A DNA stretch of 64,000 nt from Aliarcobacter cryaerophilus ATCC 43158 (GCF_003660105.1 NZ_CP032823.1:1736001-1800000); one strand, 5' to 3'; numbered from the stretch's first letter, positions 1 to 8,525 are shown. Numbers and translations: made by a program. Notes: generated by a model from the letters alone, not told the origin.

Positions 1-242
1 TATTTTTTTGCCAAAACTAACTCATCATCAATATTTACTTTAAAAATTTCAACATTATCTGGTTTGATAATCTCAAAATCTTCTAAATTATTTGCCAAAA
101 TCTTACAAGGTGGACACCAAGAAGCATAAAAATCAATAATTGCATTTTTACCTTTTATTTTTTCATCAAAATTATCAATATTTAACTCTTCATAAGAAAA
201 TAAAAAATTAGTAAATATTAAAAAAACTATAACTTTTCGCAT
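1..242 (-). CDS. Thioredoxin-family periplasmic protein (3' end outside window)
   Basis: The first 80 residues are visible; the gene runs off the left edge. It opens with MRKVIVFLIFTNFLFSYE, a short hydrophobic signal peptide, so the product is probably exported. A thioredoxin fold follows, with the redox motif ASWCPPCK near residue 46, preceded by the usual IIDFYA strand. Exported thioredoxins with WCPPC act as disulfide reductases, for example in cytochrome c maturation or DsbD-like relays. The substrate cannot be told from this fragment. The ATG start is in a good context just downstream of AAAGGATAG. Confidence 0.8.
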   Translation of the reverse strand, partial: MRKVIVFLIFTNFLFSYEELNIDNFDEKIKGKNAIIDFYASWCPPCKILANNLEDFEIIKPDNVEIFKVNIDDELVLAKK

Positions 243-330
243 ATCTATCCTTTAAAAAATTAGATTATATATTACATTAGTAAATGAATAGTTTAAAATA
301 AATATTATATTTACTTATAATATTTATTTA

Positions 331-1263
331 TTATGCCCCTATACTATCCTTTTTAATCTTTCTTTTTGTTGGATTTGTTGGACAGTTTGGTTTTATATTT
401 TGTTCTATATAGTCCATTATTTTTAGTGCCACATTTATTCCAGTTGATTTTTCAATTCCTTCTAATCCAGGGCTAGAGTTTACTTCCATAACCAAAGGTC
501 CTCTTTTTGAAGTTATCATATCAACTCCACAAACTCCAAGTCCCATGGATTTAGCAGCTGCAAGAGCTATACTTTTCTCTTTTCTATTTAATTTATAAAC
601 ACTAGCGCTTCCACCTTGGTGAAGGTTTGACCTAAAATCTCCTTCTGCTCCTTGTCGCTTCATAGCAGCAACTACTTCGCCATTTACCACAAAAACTCTT
701 ATATCGCTTCCACTAGCTTCTTCAATATATTCTTGAACAAGTAAATTTACATCCATTCCATAAAAGGCATCTAAAACTGATTTTGCAGCTTTTTTACTAT
801 CAACCAAAACAACTCCAACACCTTGAGTTCCCTCTAAAATTTTTAAAACTAAAGGTGTTCCACCACTTAGTGCTATTACATCTTTTGCATTTGATTTATT
901 TGAAGCAAAAACTGTTCTTGGTAAATCTACACCATGTTTTGATAAAACTTGAAGACTTCTTAACTTATCTCTACTTCTTGTAAGTGCCAAATTTCCAGTT
1001 GTTGAAAAAACATCTTGCATCTCAAAGTGTCTTACTATTGCTGCACCAAAAAAAGTTTTGCTTGCACCAATTCTTGGAATTATTGCATCGGGAACTTTCA
1101 AAATTTGACCCTCATAATTTACAACAAGCTCATTTTTCATAATCTCTATTGTACATTTTAAATAATCAATAACTCTTACTTCCCAACTTTTATTTAAAGC
1201 CTCTTCAAACAATCTTTTTGTTGAATATAAATTTTCATTTCTTGATAGTATATAAACTAACAT
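331..1263 (-). CDS. rimK: RimK-like ATP-grasp ligase (alpha-L-glutamate ligase family)
   Basis: 310 residues, close to the usual RimK length of about 300. The ATP-grasp core is visible: LVLKILEGTQGVGVVLV (nucleotide-binding Lys and Gly-rich loop), VQEYIEEASGSDIRVFVV, and the Mg-binding/C-terminal signature VMEVNSSPGLEGIE. RimK adds glutamates to the C terminus of ribosomal protein S6 in gamma-proteobacteria; other relatives add amino acids to other peptides or small molecules, so the substrate here is unknown. Start is ATG behind AGGAAATAAA. It lies 8 bp downstream of a retropepsin-like gene on the same strand, a pairing that recurs for RimK homologues. The last 20 residues are basic and proline-rich. 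Confidence 0.85.
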   Translation of the reverse strand: MLVYILSRNENLYSTKRLFEEALNKSWEVRVIDYLKCTIEIMKNELVVNYEGQILKVPDAIIPRIGASKTFFGAAIVRHFEMQDVFSTTGNLALTRSRDKLRSLQVLSKHGVDLPRTVFASNKSNAKDVIALSGGTPLVLKILEGTQGVGVVLVDSKKAAKSVLDAFYGMDVNLLVQEYIEEASGSDIRVFVVNGEVVAAMKRQGAEGDFRSNLHQGGSASVYKLNRKEKSIALAAAKSMGLGVCGVDMITSKRGPLVMEVNSSPGLEGIEKSTGINVALKIMDYIEQNIKPNCPTNPTKRKIKKDSIGA

Positions 1264-1271
1264 TTTATTTC

Positions 1272-1688
1272 CTACTTTACTAAATTCTTTTTTGAAACAT
1301 CAACCAAAAACCTATCTTTTAAAAACTTTCTTCCTATTAACATAGGATATTTCATATCAGCACGATTTGTCAGTGAAACTACAGTTTGATAAACTTTTCC
1401 TGCAAATTTTACTCGAACTTTTATAGAAGCTCTTAACTGAACAAGACCATTTGAGCTTTTTACACTCTTTGTTTTATAAAGTGGTATTTTTAATTTTTTT
1501 CCGTGGTATGAAGGATGAATTTTATCTAACAATTTAAAATGTACAAAGTTATCTTCGTCTACAAATATATCATCACAATGAAGAGAATTTGAGTAAGCTC
1601 CTGTATCAATTTTTGCGTCTAAATCAAAAAGTTCTAAATCCAAAATCGATATAGTTTCTACTCTTCCAATAATTTTTAGTTGCAACAT
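1272..1688 (-). CDS. Retropepsin-like protein (putative ATP-dependent zinc protease family)
   Basis: 138 residues that match the family called 'putative ATP-dependent zinc protease' or RimK-associated retropepsin-like protein. The motif AKIDTGAYSNSLH near residue 26 holds the Asp-Thr-Gly triad of aspartic proteases, and the C-terminal part (MLIGRKFLKDRFLVDV) is the second family block. Despite the family name, the DTGA motif suggests an aspartic peptidase fold rather than a zinc enzyme. It sits directly upstream of the RimK-like ligase, so ligation and trimming of the same target is a reasonable inference. Start ATG follows a strong TAGGGGG ribosome binding site. Confidence 0.78.
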   Translation of the reverse strand: MLQLKIIGRVETISILDLELFDLDAKIDTGAYSNSLHCDDIFVDEDNFVHFKLLDKIHPSYHGKKLKIPLYKTKSVKSSNGLVQLRASIKVRVKFAGKVYQTVVSLTNRADMKYPMLIGRKFLKDRFLVDVSKKNLVK

Positions 1689-1738
1689 AAATCCCCCTAA
1701 ATATAGAAGGAATTATATCACAATATATTTTTTTAGCT

Positions 1739-1963
1739 CTATTTTTTAAGATTTTTTACTTTATTTAAAGCTTCTATTAATCCATCAATATTTTCATAAG
1801 GAATATGTGCTTTCCATTGAACATCTTCACCGTTTAGTGCAATTGCAATACTTACAATATCAGCTGTATTTGCACCATAAGGCTCAGTTACATTTGAAAT
1901 AACAATTTTTCCTTTTTTTGTACCTGCTAAATCAAGCTCTTCTATTTTTGTAATAATACTCAT
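1739..1963 (-). CDS. Conserved-looking small protein of unknown function
   Basis: 74 residues. I chose the ATG at 1963 over an ATG 12 codons upstream because AAGGAGAAAAG sits immediately before it. The sequence has no signal peptide or membrane segment. It reads as alternating strands (KGKIVISNV, DIVSIAIAL, VQWKAHIPY) followed by a helix (IDGLIEALNKVKNL), loosely like a PC4-type single-strand-binding fold, but I cannot assign a family. It is 50 bp upstream of the retropepsin/RimK pair on the same strand and may share its transcript. Confidence 0.65.
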   Translation of the reverse strand: MSIITKIEELDLAGTKKGKIVISNVTEPYGANTADIVSIAIALNGEDVQWKAHIPYENIDGLIEALNKVKNLKK

Positions 1964-2022
1964 CTTTTCTCCTTTTATATTTTGATAAAATTTATCCAAA
2001 AAATACTTTTTAGAAGATTAAT

Positions 2023-3408
2023 TTATGAAAATTCTTCATCTGGTTTTCCAAAATAGTAACCTTGGAATTCATCTACATCCAATTCAAGTAAAAGATTAAA
2101 TATTTCTTCACTATGCACATATTCAGCAATAGTTTTAATTTTTAAAGTTTTACTAAAAGCAATTATTGATTTTACAATCTCATAAGAGTTATTATCTTTA
2201 TCTATATTTTTTATTAGACTTCCGTCAATTTTTAAATAATCAGGTTTAAGTCTAATTATTCTAATAAAATTTGAATACCCACTTCCAAAATCATCTATTG
2301 CTATTTTACAACCTAGTTTTTTATATTTCAAAACAAACTCTTCTAGAAAATCATAATCACTCAAATTTTCACTCTCTAAGATTTCAAAAACTAGCCTAGT
2401 TCTATCTTCAAACTTTAATTTTTCCAAAACATTATCTAAATAATCTATAAATTCATAATTCAAAATATCTTTGAAACTCAAGTTTATAGTTATATTTTTT
2501 TGAGTTTTCAAAAGATTATCTAAACTTTTTGAGATAATAATTCTTGAAAGTTCTAAATACTGTTTTGTCTTAAATGAAATTCCTAAAAACTTATCGGGAG
2601 TAACAATAACAGGTTCATTATTGTAATCAAAATCTCTTATTCTCATCAAAGATTCATATTTTATTACTTCTTGGTTTCTATTTACTATTCGTTGATAAAA
2701 AGGTATGATTTTATCTTCATCAACTGCTTTTTTTATCTTTTCTCTCCAGTAAAGTGATTGTATGATAAGCTCTTTGGAATCAAGTTCATTATTATAAACA
2801 AAACAACTTTGATTTAATGATTTTGCTTTTTTCAAAGCCATAGCTGCAGTTAATATAGGCTCTTCTTGAAAAATTGAAATTCCAATTGTCATAGATACAA
2901 CAATATCAACTTTCAGTTTATCAACAAAAATTTTTCGATTTAAAAAAGTCTTATTTAACTCTTCAATTAAGATAAAAATCTCTTCAAATGGTATATTGCT
3001 TATATTTGTAAGGGCAAAAATATCACCACTTAATCTATATGCAACAACATTGTGAGTTTTTTCAAAACCTTTTAAAATATTTGACAACTCTTTTAAAACT
3101 TCTTCAGCATTTATAAATCCATAAAGTTCATTTAAATCTTCAAAAGCATCTACATCAAGTAAAATAGCAACAACAGAATCTTTTCCTTTTATACTATCTT
3201 CAAGAGATTTTCTATTTTTAAGACCTGTAAGTTCATCTTTATAAAGTCTCTCTTCTACCTCTTTTTTTGCACTATCAATAACTTGTTTACAAATATTTTT
3301 TTCATTTTTTAACTGTTTTATATATAAAATTATAAAAACAACTGCTAAAAATGTAGTTGCAAATAAGAGAGTATTTAACAAATCAATATTTTGCAATTTT
3401 TTGACCAA
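2023..3408 (-). CDS. Membrane GGDEF-EAL protein, probable c-di-GMP phosphodiesterase
   Basis: 461 residues. One membrane segment spans residues 11-30 and is followed by a short coiled linker. The GGDEF domain (about 55-210) is degenerate: the signature reads SGDIF at 127-131, so cyclase activity is unlikely. The EAL domain (about 225-460) keeps the metal and catalytic set: ESLMR (252-256) in place of EALLR, the Asn in NLSF, FEILESE, the loop-6 motif IDDFGSGYS, and LKIDGSLI. This predicts c-di-GMP hydrolysis with the GGDEF as a sensory domain. The start is TTG with no strong ribosome binding site, and its first 26 bp overlap the end of psd, so coupled translation is likely. Confidence 0.85.
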   Translation of the reverse strand: MVKKLQNIDLLNTLLFATTFLAVVFIILYIKQLKNEKNICKQVIDSAKKEVEERLYKDELTGLKNRKSLEDSIKGKDSVVAILLDVDAFEDLNELYGFINAEEVLKELSNILKGFEKTHNVVAYRLSGDIFALTNISNIPFEEIFILIEELNKTFLNRKIFVDKLKVDIVVSMTIGISIFQEEPILTAAMALKKAKSLNQSCFVYNNELDSKELIIQSLYWREKIKKAVDEDKIIPFYQRIVNRNQEVIKYESLMRIRDFDYNNEPVIVTPDKFLGISFKTKQYLELSRIIISKSLDNLLKTQKNITINLSFKDILNYEFIDYLDNVLEKLKFEDRTRLVFEILESENLSDYDFLEEFVLKYKKLGCKIAIDDFGSGYSNFIRIIRLKPDYLKIDGSLIKNIDKDNNSYEIVKSIIAFSKTLKIKTIAEYVHSEEIFNLLLELDVDEFQGYYFGKPDEEFS

Positions 3409-4186
3409 ATTTTACATTTTGGTTTAATAAATCCTCTAAAACTACAAAATCTTTTTCCCAAATCATTACAACTGTAGATCCCATTTTAAAATAACCTAAA
3501 CAGTCAGCTTTTGAAATTTCAATATTCTCATATGTATAAACTTTTATCTCTTTTGTATCTTTATTTGTTTCAACTCTTGGCTCAAATTCAAATACCATTT
3601 GCCCAACATTTAAAGCTCCAACAAAAATCATATAAAAGATTTTTCCATCTTTTTCACACTCCAAAACAACTCTTTCATTTTGAACAAAAAGTTCAATCTC
3701 TTTGTTCAGATATTTTAAGTTTACAGGATATAGTTTTCCAGGTACATGAATTAGTTTTTTTAACTTAAAATCAACTGGAGAATGGTACCTATGGTAATCT
3801 TTTGGCGATAAATAAAAGTTCATAAAATCACCATTTTCTACTTTTGAGAAATTATCTCTACAATAATAAGTAAGAAGCTCTTCAACACTATATTCCATAC
3901 CTTTTATTTGTAAAGCTGTATCATTTTTTAACTTCCCACACTCAGTAATTAAACTATCTGTTGGAGAAATAAAAATATCTTTCGAACTATCTATCTCTCT
4001 TTTTATTATCAAATCTCTTGTAAAAAGTTCATTTAAAGATTTGTAATGTTTTGAATTTTTAAACTCTTTTAAATCTAGTTTCATAAATTTTGTATAAGCA
4101 CCATTTATGAACTCTTGAATAGGTTTTGGAAACTCTTTTTTAGCAAATTTACCAAAATATTGTGATAGTAGATTTGTAATATGCAT
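3383..4186 (-). CDS. psd: Phosphatidylserine decarboxylase proenzyme
   Basis: 267 residues, the usual size for proteobacterial Psd. It decarboxylates phosphatidylserine to phosphatidylethanolamine at the inner membrane. The self-cleavage motif is visible near the C terminus as KMGSTVV, with Gly-Ser-Thr at about 236-238; cleavage between Gly and Ser would create the pyruvoyl group. The conserved block FYLSPKDYHRYHSPVD, carrying catalytic histidines, lies near residue 125. Start is ATG behind TACGGGGGAA. The 3' end overlaps the start of the GGDEF-EAL gene. Confidence 0.93.
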   Translation of the reverse strand: MHITNLLSQYFGKFAKKEFPKPIQEFINGAYTKFMKLDLKEFKNSKHYKSLNELFTRDLIIKREIDSSKDIFISPTDSLITECGKLKNDTALQIKGMEYSVEELLTYYCRDNFSKVENGDFMNFYLSPKDYHRYHSPVDFKLKKLIHVPGKLYPVNLKYLNKEIELFVQNERVVLECEKDGKIFYMIFVGALNVGQMVFEFEPRVETNKDTKEIKVYTYENIEISKADCLGYFKMGSTVVMIWEKDFVVLEDLLNQNVKFGQKIAKY

Positions 4187-4294
4187 ATATTCCCCCGTAA
4201 TTATTAATCCTTTATTCTAACTTTTTTTTGCTATTTTGTTGCTTTAATAAATTTTCTGATAAGCTTTCCTCTTTAAAAATTTAAAGGTAAAAAA

Positions 4295-4537
4295 ATGTAT
4301 AAAATATTAATTCAAGATAAATGTAAATGTTTTTTAAATAGTAATTTAAATGGAAGCTTTGAGTTCTCTTCAAAAGATGATGCTCTTTTTAAAGCAATTG
4401 AAATAAAAAATATTATGAATAAAACTTTTTGTAAAAAACATAATTTTCAAATACAAGAGATGTTTAATAATTTGGTAATAAAATTTTACAAAGATGAACC
4501 TATTAGCTCTTGCTGCGGAAATGGTTGCTGTATTTAA
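4295..4537 (+). CDS. Small cysteine-rich protein with CCGNGCC tail
   Basis: 80 residues, unrecognised. The body is lysine- and asparagine-rich without a signal peptide. Seven cysteines are present (10, 12, 46, 73, 74, 78, 79); the last eight residues read SCCGNGCC followed by Ile, which looks like a metal or persulfide site. It starts with ATG behind TTAAAGGTAAAA and stands alone between psd (divergent) and mqnE (convergent). The tail recalls the CCGxGC stretch of oxidoreductase-like small domains, but this is only a resemblance. Confidence 0.75.
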   Translation: MYKILIQDKCKCFLNSNLNGSFEFSSKDDALFKAIEIKNIMNKTFCKKHNFQIQEMFNNLVIKFYKDEPISSCCGNGCCI

Positions 4538-4569
4538 TATCTTGGGAACTAAAATTTATTAAATAAATT

Positions 4570-5631
4570 TTAATAAATTTTTAGTTCATTATAAATACTA
4601 TCCCTCTCAACTGGAGTAAATCCAGAGTTTTTTATTAAGTCAACAAACTCATTTTGAGCAACTCCATGTTTACTTTTTGCCCCAGCTGCACTTTGTATTG
4701 ATTCTTTTTCAATTGTTCCATCAACATCATTTGCACCAAATTCTTGAGCTATAAGAGCTAATTTTACAGTTGAAGTAGCCCAATATGCTTTAATATTTGG
4801 AATATTATCAAGTAAAATTCTTGAAACCGCATAAGTTTTTAGGATCTCATTTGCAGTTACTGGCTCTTTTACTTTTAAATAGTTATTTTCTGTTTGAAAA
4901 ACTAAAGGAATAAAAGCATTAAATCCACCTGTAATATCTTGAAGTTCTCTTAATCTTAAAATATGATCAACTCTATTTTCTCTTGTTTCAATATGTCCAA
5001 AAAGCATTGTAGCATTACTTTTTTTACCTTTATTGTGCCAAAGTTTATGAATTTCTAACCATTGATTTGAGCTTACTTTTCCTCCGCAAATTCTTTTTCT
5101 AACAGTTTCATCAAAAATCTCAGCTCCACCACCTGGCATTGAATCCACACCACTTTTAATCATAGTATCAATAAGCTCTTCATAACTTAAATTATACTGT
5201 GTACTTAAAAAATGAATTTCAGCAGCTGTAAGAGCTTTTATATGTATATTTGGGAAATCTTTTTTAATTTTTTTAAATATATCCATATACCACTCTAACC
5301 CAGTGTGTGGATTGTGAGCAGAAACTATATGAACCTCTTTTATTCCATTTTTAGATGAGTTTTTTACAGTTTCTAAAATCTCTTCATGACTTAAAGCATA
5401 TTGGTCTGGATTTTTTCTACTTGCACTATATGCACAAAATTGACAAACATCTTTACAAATATTTGTTGGGTTTATATGTCTATTTATATTAAAATATGTC
5501 TTTTTTTGATGTTTTGAAACTCTTATTTTATTTGCATAATGTCCCAAAGTTAAAACATCTAAGTCAAAAAGTTTAACTCCATCTTCATAGTTTAACCTAG
5601 TACCATTTTCTAATTTTTCAATTAAAGTCAT
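4570..5631 (-). CDS. mqnE: Aminofutalosine synthase, radical SAM
   Basis: 353 residues. The radical SAM cluster motif is visible as NICKDVCQFCAY (CxxxCxxC) near residue 58, followed by the MqnE/MqnC-type blocks HIVSAHNPHTGLEWY and SMPGGGAEIF. MqnE joins 3-(1-carboxyvinyl)oxybenzoate to SAM to make aminofutalosine, the second step of the futalosine route to menaquinone used by Campylobacterota. MqnC is a close relative, but the length and the HNPHTG and PGGGAEI blocks favour MqnE. It is the first readable gene downstream of a minus-strand run from bioF through the carbonic anhydrase. Confidence 0.88.
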   Translation of the reverse strand: MTLIEKLENGTRLNYEDGVKLFDLDVLTLGHYANKIRVSKHQKKTYFNINRHINPTNICKDVCQFCAYSASRKNPDQYALSHEEILETVKNSSKNGIKEVHIVSAHNPHTGLEWYMDIFKKIKKDFPNIHIKALTAAEIHFLSTQYNLSYEELIDTMIKSGVDSMPGGGAEIFDETVRKRICGGKVSSNQWLEIHKLWHNKGKKSNATMLFGHIETRENRVDHILRLRELQDITGGFNAFIPLVFQTENNYLKVKEPVTANEILKTYAVSRILLDNIPNIKAYWATSTVKLALIAQEFGANDVDGTIEKESIQSAAGAKSKHGVAQNEFVDLIKNSGFTPVERDSIYNELKIY

Positions 5632-5640
5632 ATTATCCTC

Positions 5641-5958
5641 TTATTTACAATCAAAATCTTTTGTATATGTTTTATCTTTTTGTTTAGATACAAAACCTAT
5701 ACAAGTTTTATTTAAAGTCTTATCAAAAAATGTTAGTTTATAAACATAACTTTTTTCTTTAGTTATAGTATCTTCAACATTAATTCTATTTACTACTTTT
5801 AGATTTTTTATATCTTTATGTCCTAAGTCACTTAAAACTTCATTGAACTTTTGATTTTTTAATAGTTCCAACCAAATAAATATAAATACTCCTAAAGCAA
5901 TAATAATAGATATTATAACAATAGTTTTTTTAGGTAATTTTCTTGTTTCATAACTCAT
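5641..5958 (-). CDS. Small single-pass membrane protein, unknown
   Basis: 105 residues. A basic N terminus (TRKLPKK) precedes one membrane segment at about 12-31. The remaining 70 residues would face the periplasm and contain two cysteines (CIGF and a Cys two residues from the end) that could form a disulfide. It overlaps the end of the carbonic anhydrase gene by 11 bp and lies 9 bp before mqnE, so it is very likely co-translated with both. No family recognised. Confidence 0.7.
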   Translation of the reverse strand: MSYETRKLPKKTIVIISIIIALGVFIFIWLELLKNQKFNEVLSDLGHKDIKNLKVVNRINVEDTITKEKSYVYKLTFFDKTLNKTCIGFVSKQKDKTYTKDFDCK

Positions 5959-6601
5959 TTCTAAACTCTTCTAGTGGTTTAAATGTACAATCACTTCCAT
6001 CATAAAATTCAATACTTCCATTTTCTATTTTATAGTACCAACCATGAATTTGAAGTGTTCCTTCTTTTATTCTTCTCACAATATATGGAAAAGAAAGAAG
6101 GTTTTCCATTTGATAAACAATAGATACTTTTTCAGTTGTTCTATATAGTTGTTCTTTATCATTTTTATCAAGTGTTGCCAAAAGTGTGTACTCTTTTGCT
6201 TTTTTACCTAATTCTAGCCATTTTTTAACATTTATCAAATCAGGACTATCTCCTAAATCTTGATATAAACTCTTACAAGCTCCACAATGAGAGTGCCCAC
6301 AAACAATAATATGTTTAACTTCCAAAACATTTACAGCATACTCAATAACTGCACTTGTTCCATGAAAATCTTCATCAGGATTATATGGTGGAACAAAATT
6401 TCCAACATTTCTAAGGGTAAACATATCACCAGGTCTTGTATCCAAAACCAACTCTGGTGTAACTCTACTATCACTACAACCAATAAACAAAATATCTGGA
6501 TTTTGACCCTCTTTTGATAATTGTTTTAAATCTGTCTCATACTTCGAAAATCTAACTTCTCTAAATTTTTTATTACCTTTGATTAAATCATTTATTTGCA
6601 T
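5948..6601 (-). CDS. can: Beta-class carbonic anhydrase
   Basis: 217 residues, the typical length of bacterial beta-carbonic anhydrases. It interconverts CO2 and bicarbonate in the cytoplasm, which matters for capnophilic, microaerophilic Campylobacterota. Zinc ligands and the catalytic dyad are visible: CSDSR (Cys42, Asp44, Arg46) and CGHSHCGAC (His103, Cys106). The middle block FTLRNVGNFVPP is also standard. It overlaps the BioF-like gene upstream by 14 bp and the small membrane protein downstream by 11 bp, so the three probably form one transcript. Confidence 0.93.
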   Translation of the reverse strand: MQINDLIKGNKKFREVRFSKYETDLKQLSKEGQNPDILFIGCSDSRVTPELVLDTRPGDMFTLRNVGNFVPPYNPDEDFHGTSAVIEYAVNVLEVKHIIVCGHSHCGACKSLYQDLGDSPDLINVKKWLELGKKAKEYTLLATLDKNDKEQLYRTTEKVSIVYQMENLLSFPYIVRRIKEGTLQIHGWYYKIENGSIEFYDGSDCTFKPLEEFRNEL

Positions 6602-7703
6602 TTAAATCCTTTATTAAATTGCAAGCTTTTTTCAACTCATCAGAATTTATATCAATCTTTGCGATGAGCCGAATAATCGCCTTTTTAACTGTTGGTTGCC
6701 TTATAGCACCAACTAAAAAGCCATTTTCTTTTAAGAACTTTTGTATCTTTAAAACTTTTTTATTGTCATTTACTAGTATTGGAATTATAAGCGATTTAGA
6801 GCTTATTCCTAAATAGCTTTGGATTATACTTAAGTTCTCCTTAATTTTTTGCTTTAGTTTATGATTATTTTTTAAAATATATTTTAAACTTTCGTATCCT
6901 AAAGCTGTATCAAAAAGAGATGGGGCTGTCGAATAAATAATTGGTTTTGCTCTATTTTGTAAGAAATCTATTATATTTTTTGAAGATAAAATATATGCTC
7001 CATATGAACCATAAGCTTTTCCTAAAGTTCCCATTTTTATATGATTTCGCTCTATTTTAATATTGTAATAATCAAAAATTCCTAAAAGATTCTCACCAAT
7101 AACACCTGAACTATGAGCTTCATCAACAACCAATAATGTATTGTATTTTTTTGATAAATCAAAAATCTCTTTTTTTGCAATATTTCCACTCATTGAGTAA
7201 ACACCCTCAATAGCTACAATTTTTCGTCCTTTTGATGTACAATTTTTTAACTTTTCTTCTAAATCTTTTTCATCATTATGAAAAAAAGTTACAACTTGAT
7301 TTTTAGGAAGAAGTTTAGAAGCTAAAATCCCACTTGCATGGTAATCTTCATCTATAAAAAGAGTGTCACCTTTTCTAACTAAACTTTCTATCATAGAGAT
7401 ATTTGCTAAAAATCCACTTCCAACAATAACTCCTTTTTCAAAACCATTTGCTTTACAAAGTAGATTTTCAAATTTTTTATGAATTTTAGAATAACCATTT
7501 ACAAGCATAGATGCTTTTGGAGAAAAATAATGATATTTATAAACTCTTTTAAATGCTTTTTTAAAAAGCTTTCTATTTTGTGCAAGTCCAAGATAATCAT
7601 TTGAAGCAAGATCAAATAAATCTTTTTTAAAAACAACTCTTTTTCTAAATCTATTTGATTTTTTTATAATCTCTAACTCTTTTTCGTACAAAAAACTCTC
7701 CAT
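6588..7703 (-). CDS. bioF: PLP-dependent acyl-CoA:amino acid synthase, BioF-like
   Basis: 371 residues of the alpha-oxoamine synthase family. Visible motifs are LASNDYLGLAQN near the N terminus, VDEAHSSGVIG (the Asp contacting PLP) and MGTLGKAYGSYGAY holding the Schiff-base lysine. The usual member is 8-amino-7-oxononanoate synthase, which condenses pimeloyl-ACP or pimeloyl-CoA with alanine in biotin synthesis. The family also holds 2-amino-3-ketobutyrate CoA ligase; the shorter length and lack of a tdh neighbour favour BioF. No other biotin gene is adjacent. Start is the ATG of MESFLYEK. Confidence 0.82.
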   Translation of the reverse strand: MESFLYEKELEIIKKSNRFRKRVVFKKDLFDLASNDYLGLAQNRKLFKKAFKRVYKYHYFSPKASMLVNGYSKIHKKFENLLCKANGFEKGVIVGSGFLANISMIESLVRKGDTLFIDEDYHASGILASKLLPKNQVVTFFHNDEKDLEEKLKNCTSKGRKIVAIEGVYSMSGNIAKKEIFDLSKKYNTLLVVDEAHSSGVIGENLLGIFDYYNIKIERNHIKMGTLGKAYGSYGAYILSSKNIIDFLQNRAKPIIYSTAPSLFDTALGYESLKYILKNNHKLKQKIKENLSIIQSYLGISSKSLIIPILVNDNKKVLKIQKFLKENGFLVGAIRQPTVKKAIIRLIAKIDINSDELKKACNLIKDLNANK

Positions 7704-7828
7704 AAGTAATATTACATATATAAAAATACACTAAAAGTAAATTTTAAAAATATTTTTATAAAATGCTAGTCTACTGCTATTAAAATAAATTATAATTCTT
7801 TTGTACTGCAAAAGTATATACAATAAAG

Positions 7829-7859
7829 CCAAAGGTGTTTCTGCGACCTTCACCTTTGG
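7829..7859 (-). terminator. Hairpin after thiS-yraN
   Basis: A 9-bp perfect stem (CCAAAGGTG / CACCTTTGG) with a 13-nt loop lies 5 bp past the yraN stop codon on the minus strand. The following T-tract is weak (GGCTTTATTG), so it may terminate only partly. The rest of the gap (7704-7828) shows only AT-rich sequence. Confidence 0.6.
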
Positions 7860-7864
7860 TCTTC

Positions 7865-8197
7865 TTACATAGTAATATTTTCTAAAATCTCAATTGAATC
7901 TTCATTTACAATAACTGCATCTATACAAAATGCTACATTCAGTTTTTTTATTTGTAAATAATAATCTACACTTTTCTTTATTTTTGATAATTTAGATTTT
8001 GTTAAATTTTGAACTGCTAACTCAAAATTCTGTGCAGATTTTACTTCACAAAAATGATAAACATTATCTTTTTTTGCAATAATATCAATCTCTCCGAGCT
8101 TTTTAGCATAAAAATTTGTTTCAATTATCATATAATTTAAGTCAATTAAAAAAGATATTGCTCTTTTTTCAGCAAAATCTCCTTTTTCTCGACTCAT
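7865..8197 (-). CDS. yraN: YraN/UPF0102 family endonuclease-like protein
   Basis: 110 residues, matching the UPF0102 (YraN) family. The N terminus has the family opening GDFAEKRAISFLIDLNYMII, followed by the nuclease-like core GEIDIIAKKDNVYHFCEVKSA, a Holliday-junction-resolvase-type fold with Glu, Asp and the Glu-x-Lys pair. The family's cellular role is unresolved. It starts with ATG 3 bp after the thiS stop codon, so the two are co-transcribed. Confidence 0.88.
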   Translation of the reverse strand: MSREKGDFAEKRAISFLIDLNYMIIETNFYAKKLGEIDIIAKKDNVYHFCEVKSAQNFELAVQNLTKSKLSKIKKSVDYYLQIKKLNVAFCIDAVIVNEDSIEILENITM

Positions 8198-8200
8198 AAA

Positions 8201-8401
8201 TCATCCACCACCAACAAAGTTTAAAAGCTCTATTGTGTCATTATTTTTTGGTATATAACTACTCCAACTCTCTTTTTTTACAATATCCATATTTACAGCA
8301 CAAGCCATAACTTTATCTTCAATCTTCAGATTTTGTATAATTTCTTGTAGGCTTAAATTATCTTCTAATATTTTATCTTGCCCATTTATAATAACTTTCA
8401 T
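8201..8401 (-). CDS. thiS: Sulfur carrier protein ThiS
   Basis: 66 residues, the normal size of ThiS. I place the start at the ATG at 8401 because AGGAAGAAG directly precedes it; an ATG 14 codons upstream lacks this. The fold is ubiquitin-like (MKVIINGQ start, SLQEIIQNL helix) and the chain ends in FVGGG, the diglycine tail that is adenylated and thiocarboxylated to supply sulfur for the thiazole of thiamine. ThiG, its acceptor partner, is encoded separately at 47780-48559. Confidence 0.9.
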   Translation of the reverse strand: MKVIINGQDKILEDNLSLQEIIQNLKIEDKVMACAVNMDIVKKESWSSYIPKNNDTIELLNFVGGG

Positions 8402-8494
8402 CTTCTTCCTATTAATATTATCCGAAATTATACTAATATTCATCTTATATCTATTTTATAGTAATTTGTAATTAAAAAGTAATCAATAATTTAA

Positions 8495-8500
8495 TATAAT
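8495..8500 (+). promoter_or_regulatory. -10 box for pyk
   Basis: TATAAT, 25 bp upstream of the pyk start, in an AT-rich context typical of Campylobacterota sigma-70 promoters, which often lack a clear -35. AGGAGAT follows as the ribosome binding site. Confidence 0.55.
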
Positions 8501-8525
8501 AAAAAATCAAAATAGGAGATATTTT

